Source: Shouchella sp047238345
GTDB lineage: Bacteria > Bacillota > Bacilli > Bacillales > Bacillaceae_D
Length of the DNA: 64,000 nt
Assembly (NCBI RefSeq): GCF_047238345.1
Contig: NZ_JBDFMQ010000001.1
Span: 3,100,001-3,164,000, forward strand
Reading direction: 5' to 3'
The notes beneath the pieces are model-generated. The model was not told the origin of the DNA. It made no database searches and saw only the letters and a program-made list of their open reading frames with translations. Below, piece by piece: positions 43,510 to 52,337 of this stretch; the stretch's first letter is position 1; every line of letters starts with the position of its first letter. Both the position numbers and the translations under genes were made by a program.

Positions 43510-43968
43510 ATGTTTGACATTCACCACCATCCATTAGAGCAAGATATTCGACCGTTTGCTCTATCCATAGCAGTAAATAGACACGAAGCGGAAGATTTAA
43601 TGCAATATGCGTGGGAAAAATCACTCCACGTTTTGGACTTATCTGATTGGCCGTATTACAAACAAAAAGCTTGGTTTTATCGCGTGATGAAAAATCACCT
43701 CATTGATATACGACGAAAAGATAAACGACAAGCAGCACTTAGTGAAGGTGATGAACCTGTGTTTTTACCAACAGAATTTCATACGTTCGAAATAATGGAT
43801 CTCCTAGACAACCTGTCTCCAACCCAAAAAAACATAGTATTTAAACGCTATTGGCTCGGATTCACAAGCTTAGAGATTGGAAGAGAGTTAGAAATTCCTG
43901 CTAGTACCGTGCGCTATCAATTAACAAAAGCCGTTCAACGACTAAGAGACCTTTTAGAGGAGGAATAA
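43510..43968 (+). CDS. ECF-type RNA polymerase sigma factor
   Basis: 152 aa. Region 2 (about 10-75; NRHEAEDLMQYAWEKSL, WFYRVMKNHLIDIRRK) contacts core and the -10 element; region 4 (about 98-150; LSPTQKNIVFKRYWLGFTSLEIG, STVRYQLTKAVQRLRDLL) contacts -35. GAGAGGAGG precedes the ATG. No recognisable anti-sigma gene follows; the next gene, 2 bp away, encodes an unfamiliar repeat protein with no TM helix, so control of this sigma factor would have to be unusual. Confidence 0.9.
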   Translation: MFDIHHHPLEQDIRPFALSIAVNRHEAEDLMQYAWEKSLHVLDLSDWPYYKQKAWFYRVMKNHLIDIRRKDKRQAALSEGDEPVFLPTEFHTFEIMDLLDNLSPTQKNIVFKRYWLGFTSLEIGRELEIPASTVRYQLTKAVQRLRDLLEEE

Positions 43969-43970
43969 TA

Positions 43971-45149
43971 ATGGGAAGAACAATAGGAAATGTGGCATTG
44001 CTTGATCTTACAGAGGCTACAGAGGAAAGTATTGCTTCAATAACTCATATTAAAAATGTTGCACTCTTGCTTTACACTGCTGAAACCGCCTCACTCGTGC
44101 CGAAGCTCTCCATCGGGAACCTCGCGCAGTCACTTAAAATTAAAGAAGATATGCAAGTCATAAATGGTTACCTAACAGTGGATAATCAGTATCTCGAACA
44201 CGCAAAAATTAATCAAGTTGTGATTGTGAATGGATTGCTTGTATTTAAAGACGATATTCAATTCGAAACAATTAAGAAATCAACTTGTGCGTTTATCGTT
44301 AATGGCGTCGTTTACGCACCTACTTCGTTAAGAGGAGCCGTTGCACCACTTATTACAAAGCAATCAGGTACAACCTTAGGATACAGTGGACCAGAACCAA
44401 AAATTATCTCAGGCACCACACATTTAACGACTGAATTCGTAAAAGGCTTGCCAGATCAAACCACTTTATTATGTAACGGAAAAGTAATGGTAGACGAAAG
44501 CCTGGATATAGACGTCTATCGTAAAAAACTGGATATGCTATTTGTTAACGGAAAAATAGAATTATATGAACATCATGTATCAACTTTACTCGCAAACGCA
44601 ACTGTAAATGGAACAACACACACGATTCCGACAAACTTTAAACGCTTAGAAAAGACGTTTCACCTTTCTAATCGGTCCATTAAACGTTTTAAGCAAGCGA
44701 ACGTATACACGGCCACACCATTAATCTTTGAAAAAGACGTGACACGAGATTCACTGGATCAAGCATTCACTTCGATTCACTCTCATTCTTTTATCTTTTG
44801 CCACGAAGAAGTTGAGGATTTAATCTATGAGAAGCTTGATCGTTTTGAAACAGATGTCTATACCTATTCTGATCAATTTTTGTTTATCGAAAAAGAAACA
44901 TGGCATCAAGAACGATTCTCGCAGCTAAAATTACCAACCACCATTCTAGTAAATCAACACTTAACGATTGAACATCCTATTTCTTCTCAACACATTCATA
45001 ATCACTCGATTATTTTATTAGGTGACATGACTGTTCACGATCAAGAGACAAAAGCTGTCTTTCAACAAGCGCTAGTTGAAAACAAGGGACGAATTCAATG
45101 CGCGACAGACGTTCAAGAGAATACAAACTACGCAGAGTTAAGTCTCTAG
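43971..45149 (+). CDS. Unrecognised repeat protein linked to an ECF sigma factor
   Basis: 392 aa, no signal peptide, no TM helix, few cysteines. I do not recognise the family. It carries repeats of about 22-30 residues built on a hydrophobic strand plus Asn-Gly: QVINGYLTV, VVIVNGLLVF, AFIVNGVVYA, LLCNGKVMV, LFVNGKIEL, then NATVNG. Two looser copies lie near the C-terminus (ILVNQHLTI, IILLGDMTV). A stacked beta-structure is a fair guess. Its ribosome site lies inside the end of the sigma gene, so the two are coupled. It could be a soluble anti-sigma or sensor partner, or the sigma factor's main target. Confidence 0.75.
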   Translation: MGRTIGNVALLDLTEATEESIASITHIKNVALLLYTAETASLVPKLSIGNLAQSLKIKEDMQVINGYLTVDNQYLEHAKINQVVIVNGLLVFKDDIQFETIKKSTCAFIVNGVVYAPTSLRGAVAPLITKQSGTTLGYSGPEPKIISGTTHLTTEFVKGLPDQTTLLCNGKVMVDESLDIDVYRKKLDMLFVNGKIELYEHHVSTLLANATVNGTTHTIPTNFKRLEKTFHLSNRSIKRFKQANVYTATPLIFEKDVTRDSLDQAFTSIHSHSFIFCHEEVEDLIYEKLDRFETDVYTYSDQFLFIEKETWHQERFSQLKLPTTILVNQHLTIEHPISSQHIHNHSIILLGDMTVHDQETKAVFQQALVENKGRIQCATDVQENTNYAELSL

Positions 45150-45162
45150 AGGGGGAATATCA

Positions 45163-46485
45163 ATGCATCCCCCTCATGACCATAATGATTGCCTTCGTAA
45201 TGAGGCATATGCAAACAATCTAGCAAGAGGGATACAGACTAACAGCCAACCAGATTCAATCTGGCAAATCCGTGGCTATCGTTCCCTTTTTACGTCGTAT
45301 AGTATCTCAGTTACAGGCCAGTGGTTTGATTCCATCGCCATCATGGTCATCTTTGCTTATGTTTGGCAATCAAGTCCAATTTATCTTGGCTTCATCCCAT
45401 TTGCCTTAGCTTTGCCTCAAGTCCTTTTTTCACAATTGGTTGCTCCGTTAACACGTCGTTTCAATAAACTACGCATAATGGCGTTTGCAGACATCCTAAC
45501 CGCTTGCTTTACCATAGGACTGTTCTTTTCACCACACCCTTGGTTTGCCTTATTGTTTCTGGCGTTACGTAGCACGGTCAATGTCGTGCACTTCCCAATT
45601 CAACAAGAACTAGTTCGACAGCTCGTCCCAGAACCTTTACGGTTAAAAGCGGTAACATGGAATGGTTTAGTAAGCCAAGGTGCAAAAATTATCGTCCCGT
45701 TTGTTGGTGGGTTGTTTCTAACGATCGTCGCTCCACAAACCTTACTGTTACTTAATGCGGTCGCGTTTGTCATTTCAGCTTTTATTCTCTTTTCCATCCA
45801 ACACCTCTTTCAAGACCAAATGAAAAAGACGCTCTCTCCATCCACAAAACCGATTTTTAAAGAACTTCGCGCTGGGTGGACGACATTGTTTTCCCATCCC
45901 GTTTTAGTTGTCTTATTTAGTCTTTTAGTTGTTGGCCTCTTCTGCGTACAATTTGTTGATTCGCAGTTTCCAATCCTCTTTAGAGAATTAGCACCTACTG
46001 AACCTCAACGATTAACTTGGGTCATATCAGCTATTGGCATTGGTGCCGTTACGATTATTTTCATCCTAAACAAATTTAAACAGATGAATCATTTCTTTGC
46101 ATGGATCAGTTTGGCACAAGCGCTCATTGCCGTGGCTTTTATTGGTTTTAGCTTCCTACAGCCAAGCAGCCCACTTTTCTTCTTTTTAGGGCTTGGATTT
46201 ATTTGCGGTATTGGCACAGGGATCTCTATTACAACAATCAATTACGCGATTCAAACCATACCTGCAGACGAGGATGTTGCCACGATTGCTGGGATTTCCC
46301 AATCCTTATCTAGCCTTGTTATTATTGTCGCTCCACTTACTGGTGGCTTCCTTACTTCCATACTAGGCGTTCAAGTGATGTTTGGCTTATCCGGGCTCTT
46401 TTTAATCATCAGCATGATCCTTCCGTTATTTTTAAATATAAAAAAGACGTCAAAATCCCCTTCACATCCGCAGCAGATAAGGTAA
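45163..46485 (+). CDS. MFS transporter (MFS_3 / enterobactin-exporter-like)
   Basis: 440 aa, 12 predicted TM helices. It has an unusual polar N-terminal extension with several His (about 1-33), then RGYRSLFTSYSISVTGQWFDSIA, a stretch typical of the MFS_3 drug and siderophore exporters. GAGGGGGAATATC precedes the ATG. It is 14 bp behind the repeat-protein gene and probably belongs to the same ECF-controlled transcript. Export of a toxic or signalling small molecule is plausible; the substrate is unknown. Confidence 0.82.
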   Translation: MHPPHDHNDCLRNEAYANNLARGIQTNSQPDSIWQIRGYRSLFTSYSISVTGQWFDSIAIMVIFAYVWQSSPIYLGFIPFALALPQVLFSQLVAPLTRRFNKLRIMAFADILTACFTIGLFFSPHPWFALLFLALRSTVNVVHFPIQQELVRQLVPEPLRLKAVTWNGLVSQGAKIIVPFVGGLFLTIVAPQTLLLLNAVAFVISAFILFSIQHLFQDQMKKTLSPSTKPIFKELRAGWTTLFSHPVLVVLFSLLVVGLFCVQFVDSQFPILFRELAPTEPQRLTWVISAIGIGAVTIIFILNKFKQMNHFFAWISLAQALIAVAFIGFSFLQPSSPLFFFLGLGFICGIGTGISITTINYAIQTIPADEDVATIAGISQSLSSLVIIVAPLTGGFLTSILGVQVMFGLSGLFLIISMILPLFLNIKKTSKSPSHPQQIR

Positions 46486-46529
46486 TTGTTGCGGCTTTCC
46501 TTTATACTAAGATGGAGAGGAGCGTGCTT

Positions 46530-47441
46530 ATGCGAATATTAACAGTTGGAGCAGGCGGTGTTGGTGGCTATTTTGGTGCAAGACTTGCTGAAAAAGGCGA
46601 GGATGTCACGTTTTTAGTTAGAGAGAAAAAGAAAGCACGTCTTTTAGAAACAGGGTTAAAGGTTGAAAGTATTCATGGCAACATCGAACTTACCCCCTCA
46701 TTACTTACGACAAGTGAGCATGCAGAACCATTTGATCTTATTTTATTTACAACGAAATCGTATCAATTGCAGCAAGCGATTGAAGATGTTCGTCCATTTG
46801 TAGCCGAACATACATTACTCTTACCTTTGTTAAACGGCGTTGCCCATTACGAAATTTTAGACCAAGCGTTTGGACAAAACGTGATTGGTGGGCTTTGCTT
46901 TATTGAAAGCGCTGTCGATTCTGATGGGACGATTCAACAAACAAGCCAAGTGCATCGACTAGTGTACGGGAGTAGAACAGCACACCAAGAACAAAAGGTA
47001 GAAAAACTGTATAAACATCTTTCTGGAACAAACGCAGAATTTACGCTTTCCACTAAAGTAGATCAAGAAATTTGGCAAAAGTACCTTTTTATTACCGTCG
47101 CTTCAGGAATTACATCCCTTTTCCGTTCAAGCATTGGTCCGATTCGCGCATTTGAAGAAGGCAAATCATTTATTCGTAGACTGTTAACTGAGTGTACAAC
47201 CATTATGAAAGCGGAAGGTGCACCATTGCCTCCAACCATTATCGCCGACCATATGCACACCTTTGAATCAGTTGGATATGACATGAAATCATCAATGCTT
47301 CGCGACATGGAACGTCGCTCCACAACAGAGGCGGATCACCTTCAAGGTTATTTAGTCGAGAAAGCCGCTAAACACGATATGGACACCCCTTCATTAATAG
47401 CGGTTTTCACGAATCTTCGCCTTTATGAGAATCAGCTGTAG
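46530..47441 (+). CDS. 2-dehydropantoate 2-reductase-like protein (ApbA/PanE family)
   Basis: 303 aa. NADPH-dependent reduction of ketopantoate or a related 2-oxo acid. N-terminal MRILTVGAGGVGGYFGARLAEKG is the cofactor-binding signature. The central LPLLNGVAHYEIL and the C-terminal helical domain with the Lys in KVDQEIWQKYLFI (family catalytic Lys) are present. ATG 46530 follows GAGAGGAG; the upstream ATG at 46512 lies inside the ribosome site. Since panBCD are not nearby, it may be a paralog with another substrate. Confidence 0.85.
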   Translation: MRILTVGAGGVGGYFGARLAEKGEDVTFLVREKKKARLLETGLKVESIHGNIELTPSLLTTSEHAEPFDLILFTTKSYQLQQAIEDVRPFVAEHTLLLPLLNGVAHYEILDQAFGQNVIGGLCFIESAVDSDGTIQQTSQVHRLVYGSRTAHQEQKVEKLYKHLSGTNAEFTLSTKVDQEIWQKYLFITVASGITSLFRSSIGPIRAFEEGKSFIRRLLTECTTIMKAEGAPLPPTIIADHMHTFESVGYDMKSSMLRDMERRSTTEADHLQGYLVEKAAKHDMDTPSLIAVFTNLRLYENQL

Positions 47442-47456
47442 GATTTTATAGCAGAC

Positions 47457-47490
47457 AAAAAAAGACATGGGAACCCCCCCATGTCTTCTT
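47457..47490. terminator. Bidirectional terminator, PanE-like gene versus sugar-acid operon
   Basis: AAGACATGGG pairs with CCCATGTCTT around a short loop, with an A run to the left and TTCTT to the right, between convergent genes. Confidence 0.75.
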
Positions 47491-47494
47491 CACC

Positions 47495-48925
47495 TTATTC
47501 TTTTCCTTCTAAGATCGCAACAGCTTCTTTTAATGTTTCTGGTTGCCCAACGTTTCCTGGGAAAATTACATAGGCTTTTCCAGGAAACTTACTTTCTTGT
47601 CCAGTTTTCCAAACAGGGATGCCCGGTTTAATTTGTCCAGCCACTTCTGCTCGAGAAACATGTAAACCAACGGTTCCAATACTGCTTGATGTAATGCCAC
47701 CTTTTGCAACGATATAACTTGGTTCTACTTGCAAATCACGGACGATACTTGTTACCGCATCAGAAATTTTCACTGATTGCTTTAACTCTTCTTCTTGCAT
47801 ATTGTCACCAAGGTCTAGGCGTTCACGACGTGTGTAGTACACAACAGACTCACCGTTTTTAATCGCTTCTTCACAAGCTAATCGCACACGTTTTGTTTCG
47901 TGGGCAAACTTCTCGTCATCTTGAACGAGATGAACATCAAACTCAATGCCTTTTACAAGACCGCTCTCTAACAAATGTTGAAGTTGCTCTGTTGTTTTCT
48001 TCACATGAGAGCCTACTGCAATTAACCCACCATGGTTTCCTTTTGTTACCATATCATCTCTTTTTAAAAGCGGTTTATCTGCAATACCACCAATAACTTT
48101 TGTAAATGCCGCAGCACTGCGGGCCATGTAATGCTTGCCTTGTTTTAAAGCTTGCATAAATGCAATCGTAAACACTTCTACATCTTCATAACCTACTGCA
48201 TTAACAACAATCTTTTGGAAGTCACTTGCTTCAAGTAATTGCGTAGTAATTTTTTCAATCGCAACATTTCTTAAGTCTTCGAGTGAGATATAGATCGTAT
48301 TCTCTTTCGTAAACCGACCTTCTGTTTTTTCTTCAATGTACTCACCTAAGTGAGACGAAGCAAAACCGAATGTGCGATCATTAGCAAATTCTGTTTCCCC
48401 TGCCGGAATCAGTTCTTCCCCACTTTGCACATAGTGAACGTTATCTATGGTAAAGCGTCCACCCTCTTTGAAGAACGGCATAATAATTTCGCCATCAAAA
48501 CGCTTATGACCCATTGCTTCAATTGTTGTTTTTAACGTTTCCGTTTCTAATGGAAAATGCCCTCGTAACGTTGAATCTCCACGGCTGATGAGTACATACG
48601 GTGTGTCTTCTTCATCTGCTACTTCTTGTACACGCTTGGCAATGTCTTCGTGACACGCTTTCGTTTCTGTTTCTGTGAATCCACGTGAGTTCGTTAAAAT
48701 AAAGAACATGGACTTGTCCTCTTGAAAACCAGATTGAATCGACTCTTTCGTCCAATCTGTAAAAACCGATACACCGTGAACCGTTTGAATACCAGTCGGG
48801 TCATCGTCTAATACAACAATTTTGTATGGTGAGCCTTCCTGCTCTTTCTTCAACAATGATTGAATCTCTTCTCTATTAACTGCTTTAATGCCTGCAAATG
48901 TTTCTTCTGCGTGTAAATGTTTCAT
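47495..48925 (-). CDS. Four-carbon acid sugar kinase family protein (DUF1537)
   Basis: 476 aa. ATP-dependent phosphorylation of a 3-oxo-tetronate or similar sugar acid. The N-terminal substrate domain has VVLDDDPTGIQTVHG (DDDPTG, 40-45) and ILTNSRGF; the C-terminal nucleotide domain has VVYYTRRER, YIVAKGGITSS and IPVWKTG. It overlaps the dehydrogenase stop by one base (TAATG) and is last in the operon. In characterised threonate and erythronate routes this kinase follows an LtnD-type dehydrogenase, the same order as here. Confidence 0.9.
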   Translation of the reverse strand: MKHLHAEETFAGIKAVNREEIQSLLKKEQEGSPYKIVVLDDDPTGIQTVHGVSVFTDWTKESIQSGFQEDKSMFFILTNSRGFTETETKACHEDIAKRVQEVADEEDTPYVLISRGDSTLRGHFPLETETLKTTIEAMGHKRFDGEIIMPFFKEGGRFTIDNVHYVQSGEELIPAGETEFANDRTFGFASSHLGEYIEEKTEGRFTKENTIYISLEDLRNVAIEKITTQLLEASDFQKIVVNAVGYEDVEVFTIAFMQALKQGKHYMARSAAAFTKVIGGIADKPLLKRDDMVTKGNHGGLIAVGSHVKKTTEQLQHLLESGLVKGIEFDVHLVQDDEKFAHETKRVRLACEEAIKNGESVVYYTRRERLDLGDNMQEEELKQSVKISDAVTSIVRDLQVEPSYIVAKGGITSSSIGTVGLHVSRAEVAGQIKPGIPVWKTGQESKFPGKAYVIFPGNVGQPETLKEAVAILEGKE

Positions 48926-49827
48926 TATTGGTCCTCCTTGCGTTGCACGATTACATTCGCCATTTTCTCGTAGTGTTGCACGATTCCACCGTGATCAATT
49001 GCCTGTTTTCCATCGGCACTTAAGGAATGGAAGATTTCTAAAAGTTGGCTTGAAAGTGGCAGCGGTACATGCATCTCGTGTGCCGTGTTCATCACGTTTG
49101 TTAAATCTTTCATATTAATATCAATGCGCCCACCTGCAACAAAATTACGATCAAGGATCATTGGAATTTTTGCGTCCATCACCGTACTTCCAGCCAGACC
49201 ACCTCGAATGGCTTGATACATTTTCTCAATATCAATTCCAGCTTTTGACGCTAGCACAAGCGCTTCGGAAACAGCTGCAATATTAAGGTTTACAATGATT
49301 TGGTTTGCTAACTTTGCTGTCGTTCCACAGCCAGAGTCACCTACAAGCACAATGTCGGTTCCCATCGCTTCTAGAACTGTTTTTGCTTGAGCAAATACTG
49401 CTTCTTCACCGCCAACCATAATAGCAAGGGTACCGTCAATCGCTTTAGGCTCTCCACCACTTACAGGAGCATCTAAGAAGTGCACCCCTTTTTCAGCTGC
49501 ATGTGTTGCCATTTGCTTCGAATCAACCGGTGATACAGAACTCATATCAACTACGATTAATCCTTCTTCTGCGCCTTCAATCACGCCATTTACGCCAAAT
49601 ACAGCCGCACGGACATGCTCACCTTTAGGAAGCATTGTAATGATGACATCGCTACTTTCCGCCACTTCTTTTCCTGTTGAAGCAGCTGTCGCTCCTTCAG
49701 AAGCAATCAAATTGACTGCATCTTGATTTAAGTCAAAAGCTGTTACTTGAAAGCCAGCTTTAATTAAGTTACGAGTCATTGGCATCCCCATAATGCCTAA
49801 TCCAATAAATCCTACGCGTTTTTTCAT
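48925..49827 (-). CDS. Beta-hydroxyacid dehydrogenase, L-threonate dehydrogenase-like
   Basis: 300 aa, 3-hydroxyisobutyrate dehydrogenase family, NAD(P)-dependent. N-terminal GFIGLGIMGMPMTRNLIKAG, substrate segment DAPVSGGEPKAIDGTLAIMV, and catalytic Lys in GCGTTAKLANQ. I use ATG 49827, which follows AAGGTGGAG; the apparent GTG start at 49839 is part of that ribosome site. With the DUF1537 kinase and GntP permease it makes up a tetronate-type pathway: oxidation at C2 or C3, then phosphorylation. Confidence 0.9.
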   Translation of the reverse strand: MKKRVGFIGLGIMGMPMTRNLIKAGFQVTAFDLNQDAVNLIASEGATAASTGKEVAESSDVIITMLPKGEHVRAAVFGVNGVIEGAEEGLIVVDMSSVSPVDSKQMATHAAEKGVHFLDAPVSGGEPKAIDGTLAIMVGGEEAVFAQAKTVLEAMGTDIVLVGDSGCGTTAKLANQIIVNLNIAAVSEALVLASKAGIDIEKMYQAIRGGLAGSTVMDAKIPMILDRNFVAGGRIDINMKDLTNVMNTAHEMHVPLPLSSQLLEIFHSLSADGKQAIDHGGIVQHYEKMANVIVQRKEDQ

Positions 49828-49876
49828 GTTTTTCTCCACCTTATCGTTATTCTACTTTTTCTCTATTAGGAAACCT

Positions 49877-49907
49877 GGAAAAAACCAACTATTGTAGTCG
49901 GTTTTTC
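49877..49907 (-). terminator. Terminator-like hairpin inside the sugar-acid operon
   Basis: On the minus strand GGAAAAACCGACTA pairs with TAGTTGGTTTTTTCC; the T tract is part of the 3' arm. It lies between gntP and the dehydrogenase gene and probably lowers distal expression. Confidence 0.6.
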
Positions 49908-49916
49908 CATTTTGTT

Positions 49917-51281
49917 TTATAGTCCTGGTAAGAAACCAGAGATTGCACTTAGTAAGAAGATGAATACAAGTGCTGTCACACCTGCAACAAAACCACCTAA
50001 ACTCCATACTCGTAATGTTTCAGAAACCGTTAAGCGACCAAATTTTGATACGACCCAGAATCCGGAATCGTTTGGTAAAGAAAGTCCAATACCGCCGGCA
50101 CAAATAGCAAGTCCAAGAAGAACTGGTGATACACCTAACTCAATTGCCATCGGCCCCAAGATACTTGCCGTTGTGACAAGAGCAACAGTAGCGCTTCCTA
50201 GAGACGCTCTTAGAATTTGTGCGAATAAGAATCCTAGTAGTAATGCTGGCATGTTTAATCCTTGCATAAGATTAATCAGTAAATCACCAAGTCCTGTTTC
50301 TTGTACCACTCGGCCGAACGCACCACCAGCACCTGTAATTAGGACAACCATACCAGATGCTTCAAAAGCTTGACGGAACACAGTCGATGTCGATTCTTTT
50401 ATATATTTAGGTAATACGAACATCGCCACAATAACACTGATCAAGAGTGCCATGTTTTTGTCACCTACGGTAGCGAATAAAGTAGGCAACCATTGATCTT
50501 GCGCATCAGCAAACACAACATTATTCATTAATGTATTTGACAAAATCAACACAATAGGTAATGCAAGCATGGCATATGCAAGCCATGTTGGAATTTCACT
50601 CGAAACCGCTGTGTCAACGTTCTCTATATCTTCAATCGCGTCATCCAAACGATTGCCTGTCGGGATACGTTTTCCGATAAATTTCCCGTAGAGTACACCA
50701 CCAACTAATGTAGCCGGAATTGCTACAAGAAGACCGTAGATGAAAAAGATACCGATATCTGTTCCCATTTGGTCTGCTACAACAAGTGGTCCTGGTGTAG
50801 GGATAATTAAACTATGCGAAACGATTAAACCGATTGCAAGAATCGCTACAAACGTTGCAAGCGAAATTTTTGTTTTAATGGATAAGCTTTGTACAAGTTT
50901 ATTTAAAATAATGAATGCAGCGTCAAAGAAAACTGGAATCGCTACAGTAGTTGATGTTGCCGCGAGTGCATATGGCGAATTTTTGATTCCAAATGCTCGT
51001 AACATCGAACTAGCAATTTTTTCAATTGCGCCAGATGCTGCAAGGAATTGTCCGAAGATAATCCCTAAACCAATTAAAATTCCGACACCTGTCAACGTAG
51101 CGCCAAATCCTTCGGCAACAACGTTCGGGACATCTCTTGTTGGGATGGCTGACACGAGGCCAAGTCCAACAGCAATTAATAGTAAAGAAATGAATGCATC
51201 CCATTTAAATTTAATAATAAGTACGAATAGGATAATAAGAGCGACTAGAAAGCCGATAATTAAGCCATTACCTGTTAACAT
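49917..51281 (-). CDS. GntP-family sugar-acid permease
   Basis: 454 aa, 12-14 predicted TM helices. Imports gluconate-like acids by proton symport. Family segments GLIIGFLVALIILFVLII, IPTPGPLVVADQMG, AGGAFGRVVQETGLGDL and LPNDSGFWVVSKFG are clear. The gene lies 50 bp after the RpiR regulator, with no strong terminator or palindrome in that gap, so it probably shares the regulator's promoter. It supplies substrate to the downstream dehydrogenase and kinase. Confidence 0.92.
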   Translation of the reverse strand: MLTGNGLIIGFLVALIILFVLIIKFKWDAFISLLLIAVGLGLVSAIPTRDVPNVVAEGFGATLTGVGILIGLGIIFGQFLAASGAIEKIASSMLRAFGIKNSPYALAATSTTVAIPVFFDAAFIILNKLVQSLSIKTKISLATFVAILAIGLIVSHSLIIPTPGPLVVADQMGTDIGIFFIYGLLVAIPATLVGGVLYGKFIGKRIPTGNRLDDAIEDIENVDTAVSSEIPTWLAYAMLALPIVLILSNTLMNNVVFADAQDQWLPTLFATVGDKNMALLISVIVAMFVLPKYIKESTSTVFRQAFEASGMVVLITGAGGAFGRVVQETGLGDLLINLMQGLNMPALLLGFLFAQILRASLGSATVALVTTASILGPMAIELGVSPVLLGLAICAGGIGLSLPNDSGFWVVSKFGRLTVSETLRVWSLGGFVAGVTALVFIFLLSAISGFLPGL

Positions 51282-51331
51282 AAGGTCACCTCAGTAGTAG
51301 TTTTTCATCTATCGTTATCGTTCGTAAAAGT

Positions 51332-52177
51332 TTATTTTTTCATGCGTGTTACAGCCAAACGGGCTTGGTTTATTTTCTTTTTCCCCTCGTCCCCTGCTTC
51401 AGCAGCAACTCTTGTATAAAGCGTATCCATTAATACGAGTTGGACAAGCCTAGAGATCATCGCATCGGACCGTTGCTTTGTTTCATGAGCCTGTGTGAGA
51501 AGGACATCATCGGCAACACTTGCAATGCTTGACGATTCATTTGCTGTAATGGCAAGTGTATAAGCACCACTCGCTTTTGCCATTTTCAAGACTTCATAAA
51601 TGTTCGTTGTTTCACCTGAATGAGAGATGGCAATGACGACATCGTGTTCATTCATATGGCTAGCGTAGATGGCTTGGTAGTGAGGGTCTTTCACCGCTAA
51701 AACGTTTCCACCTAAGCGCATAAATTTGTGGGCACCGTCCTCAGCCATTGTTGCTGACAGACCTTGCCCAAAGAAGTAAAGCCGTTTGGCTTGAATGAGC
51801 TTTTGAACAGCATATTCAAAGGCATCATTTGAAAGCTTTTCTTTTGTTAATGCCATGGCTTGAAAAAGTTGATCACCCATTTTTTCAAAAATCACATCAG
51901 CAGAATCGTCTTTTGTGATATCGATAATTTCTGAAGAAGACGGTTTCATATCAGCCATTTCTTGGGCTAACGCAACTTTTAACTCCTGATACGATTGATA
52001 CTCTAACTTTTTATATAAACGAACAACACTCGGTTCACTCACTTGACTAAGCATCGCCAGTTCTCCCATTGATAATAGAAAAGGTTTGTCTTGTACTTTC
52101 AACTGGTGAATAATCTTTTCTTCTGTTGTCGTAAGCGATTTCTTTTTTAATTCAATGCGTTCATCAAACCGAAGCAT
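51332..52177 (-). CDS. MurR/RpiR-family transcriptional regulator
   Basis: 281 aa. N-terminal HTH_6 domain (about 1-77; MGELAMLSQVSEPSVVRLYKKL) and C-terminal SIS domain (about 125-265; LYFFGQGLSATMAEDGAHKF, VIAISHSGETTNIYEVLKMA), which binds a phosphosugar. Divergent from the class II aldolase gene; two TGTAGT...ACTACA palindromes in the shared region are its likely operators. Probably represses both the aldolase gene and its own operon until a phosphorylated intermediate accumulates. Confidence 0.92.
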   Translation of the reverse strand: MLRFDERIELKKKSLTTTEEKIIHQLKVQDKPFLLSMGELAMLSQVSEPSVVRLYKKLEYQSYQELKVALAQEMADMKPSSSEIIDITKDDSADVIFEKMGDQLFQAMALTKEKLSNDAFEYAVQKLIQAKRLYFFGQGLSATMAEDGAHKFMRLGGNVLAVKDPHYQAIYASHMNEHDVVIAISHSGETTNIYEVLKMAKASGAYTLAITANESSSIASVADDVLLTQAHETKQRSDAMISRLVQLVLMDTLYTRVAAEAGDEGKKKINQARLAVTRMKK

Positions 52178-52196
52178 CCTCTTCCCTCCTCATTTC

Positions 52197-52214
52197 TGTA
52201 GTAATATTACTACA
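52197..52214. promoter_or_regulatory. RpiR operator palindrome 1
   Basis: TGTAGTAATATTACTACA is a perfect 18-bp palindrome 19 bp upstream of the rpiR-type start, with the same half-site TGTAGT as the second copy at 52304. Confidence 0.75.
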
Positions 52215-52303
52215 TATGTAACGCTTACACAACAGGAATTTTTTGTTTTTCTACATAATTCGACTTGATTTGTACAAAATAGAAGCTTATTATGTGCTTA
52301 TCA

Positions 52304-52319
52304 TGTAGTTTTAACTACA
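52304..52319. promoter_or_regulatory. RpiR operator palindrome 2
   Basis: TGTAGTTTTAACTACA, a perfect 16-bp palindrome directly before the ribosome site of the aldolase gene. Repressor bound here would block the aldolase transcript. Confidence 0.75.
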
Positions 52320-52337
52320 CAATAGGAGGAATTGGGA

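Noticed and set aside
52203..52220. Possible cre site TGTAACGCTTACA upstream of the RpiR gene
   Set aside because: It is one base short of the cre spacing, so the fixed CG falls out of register.
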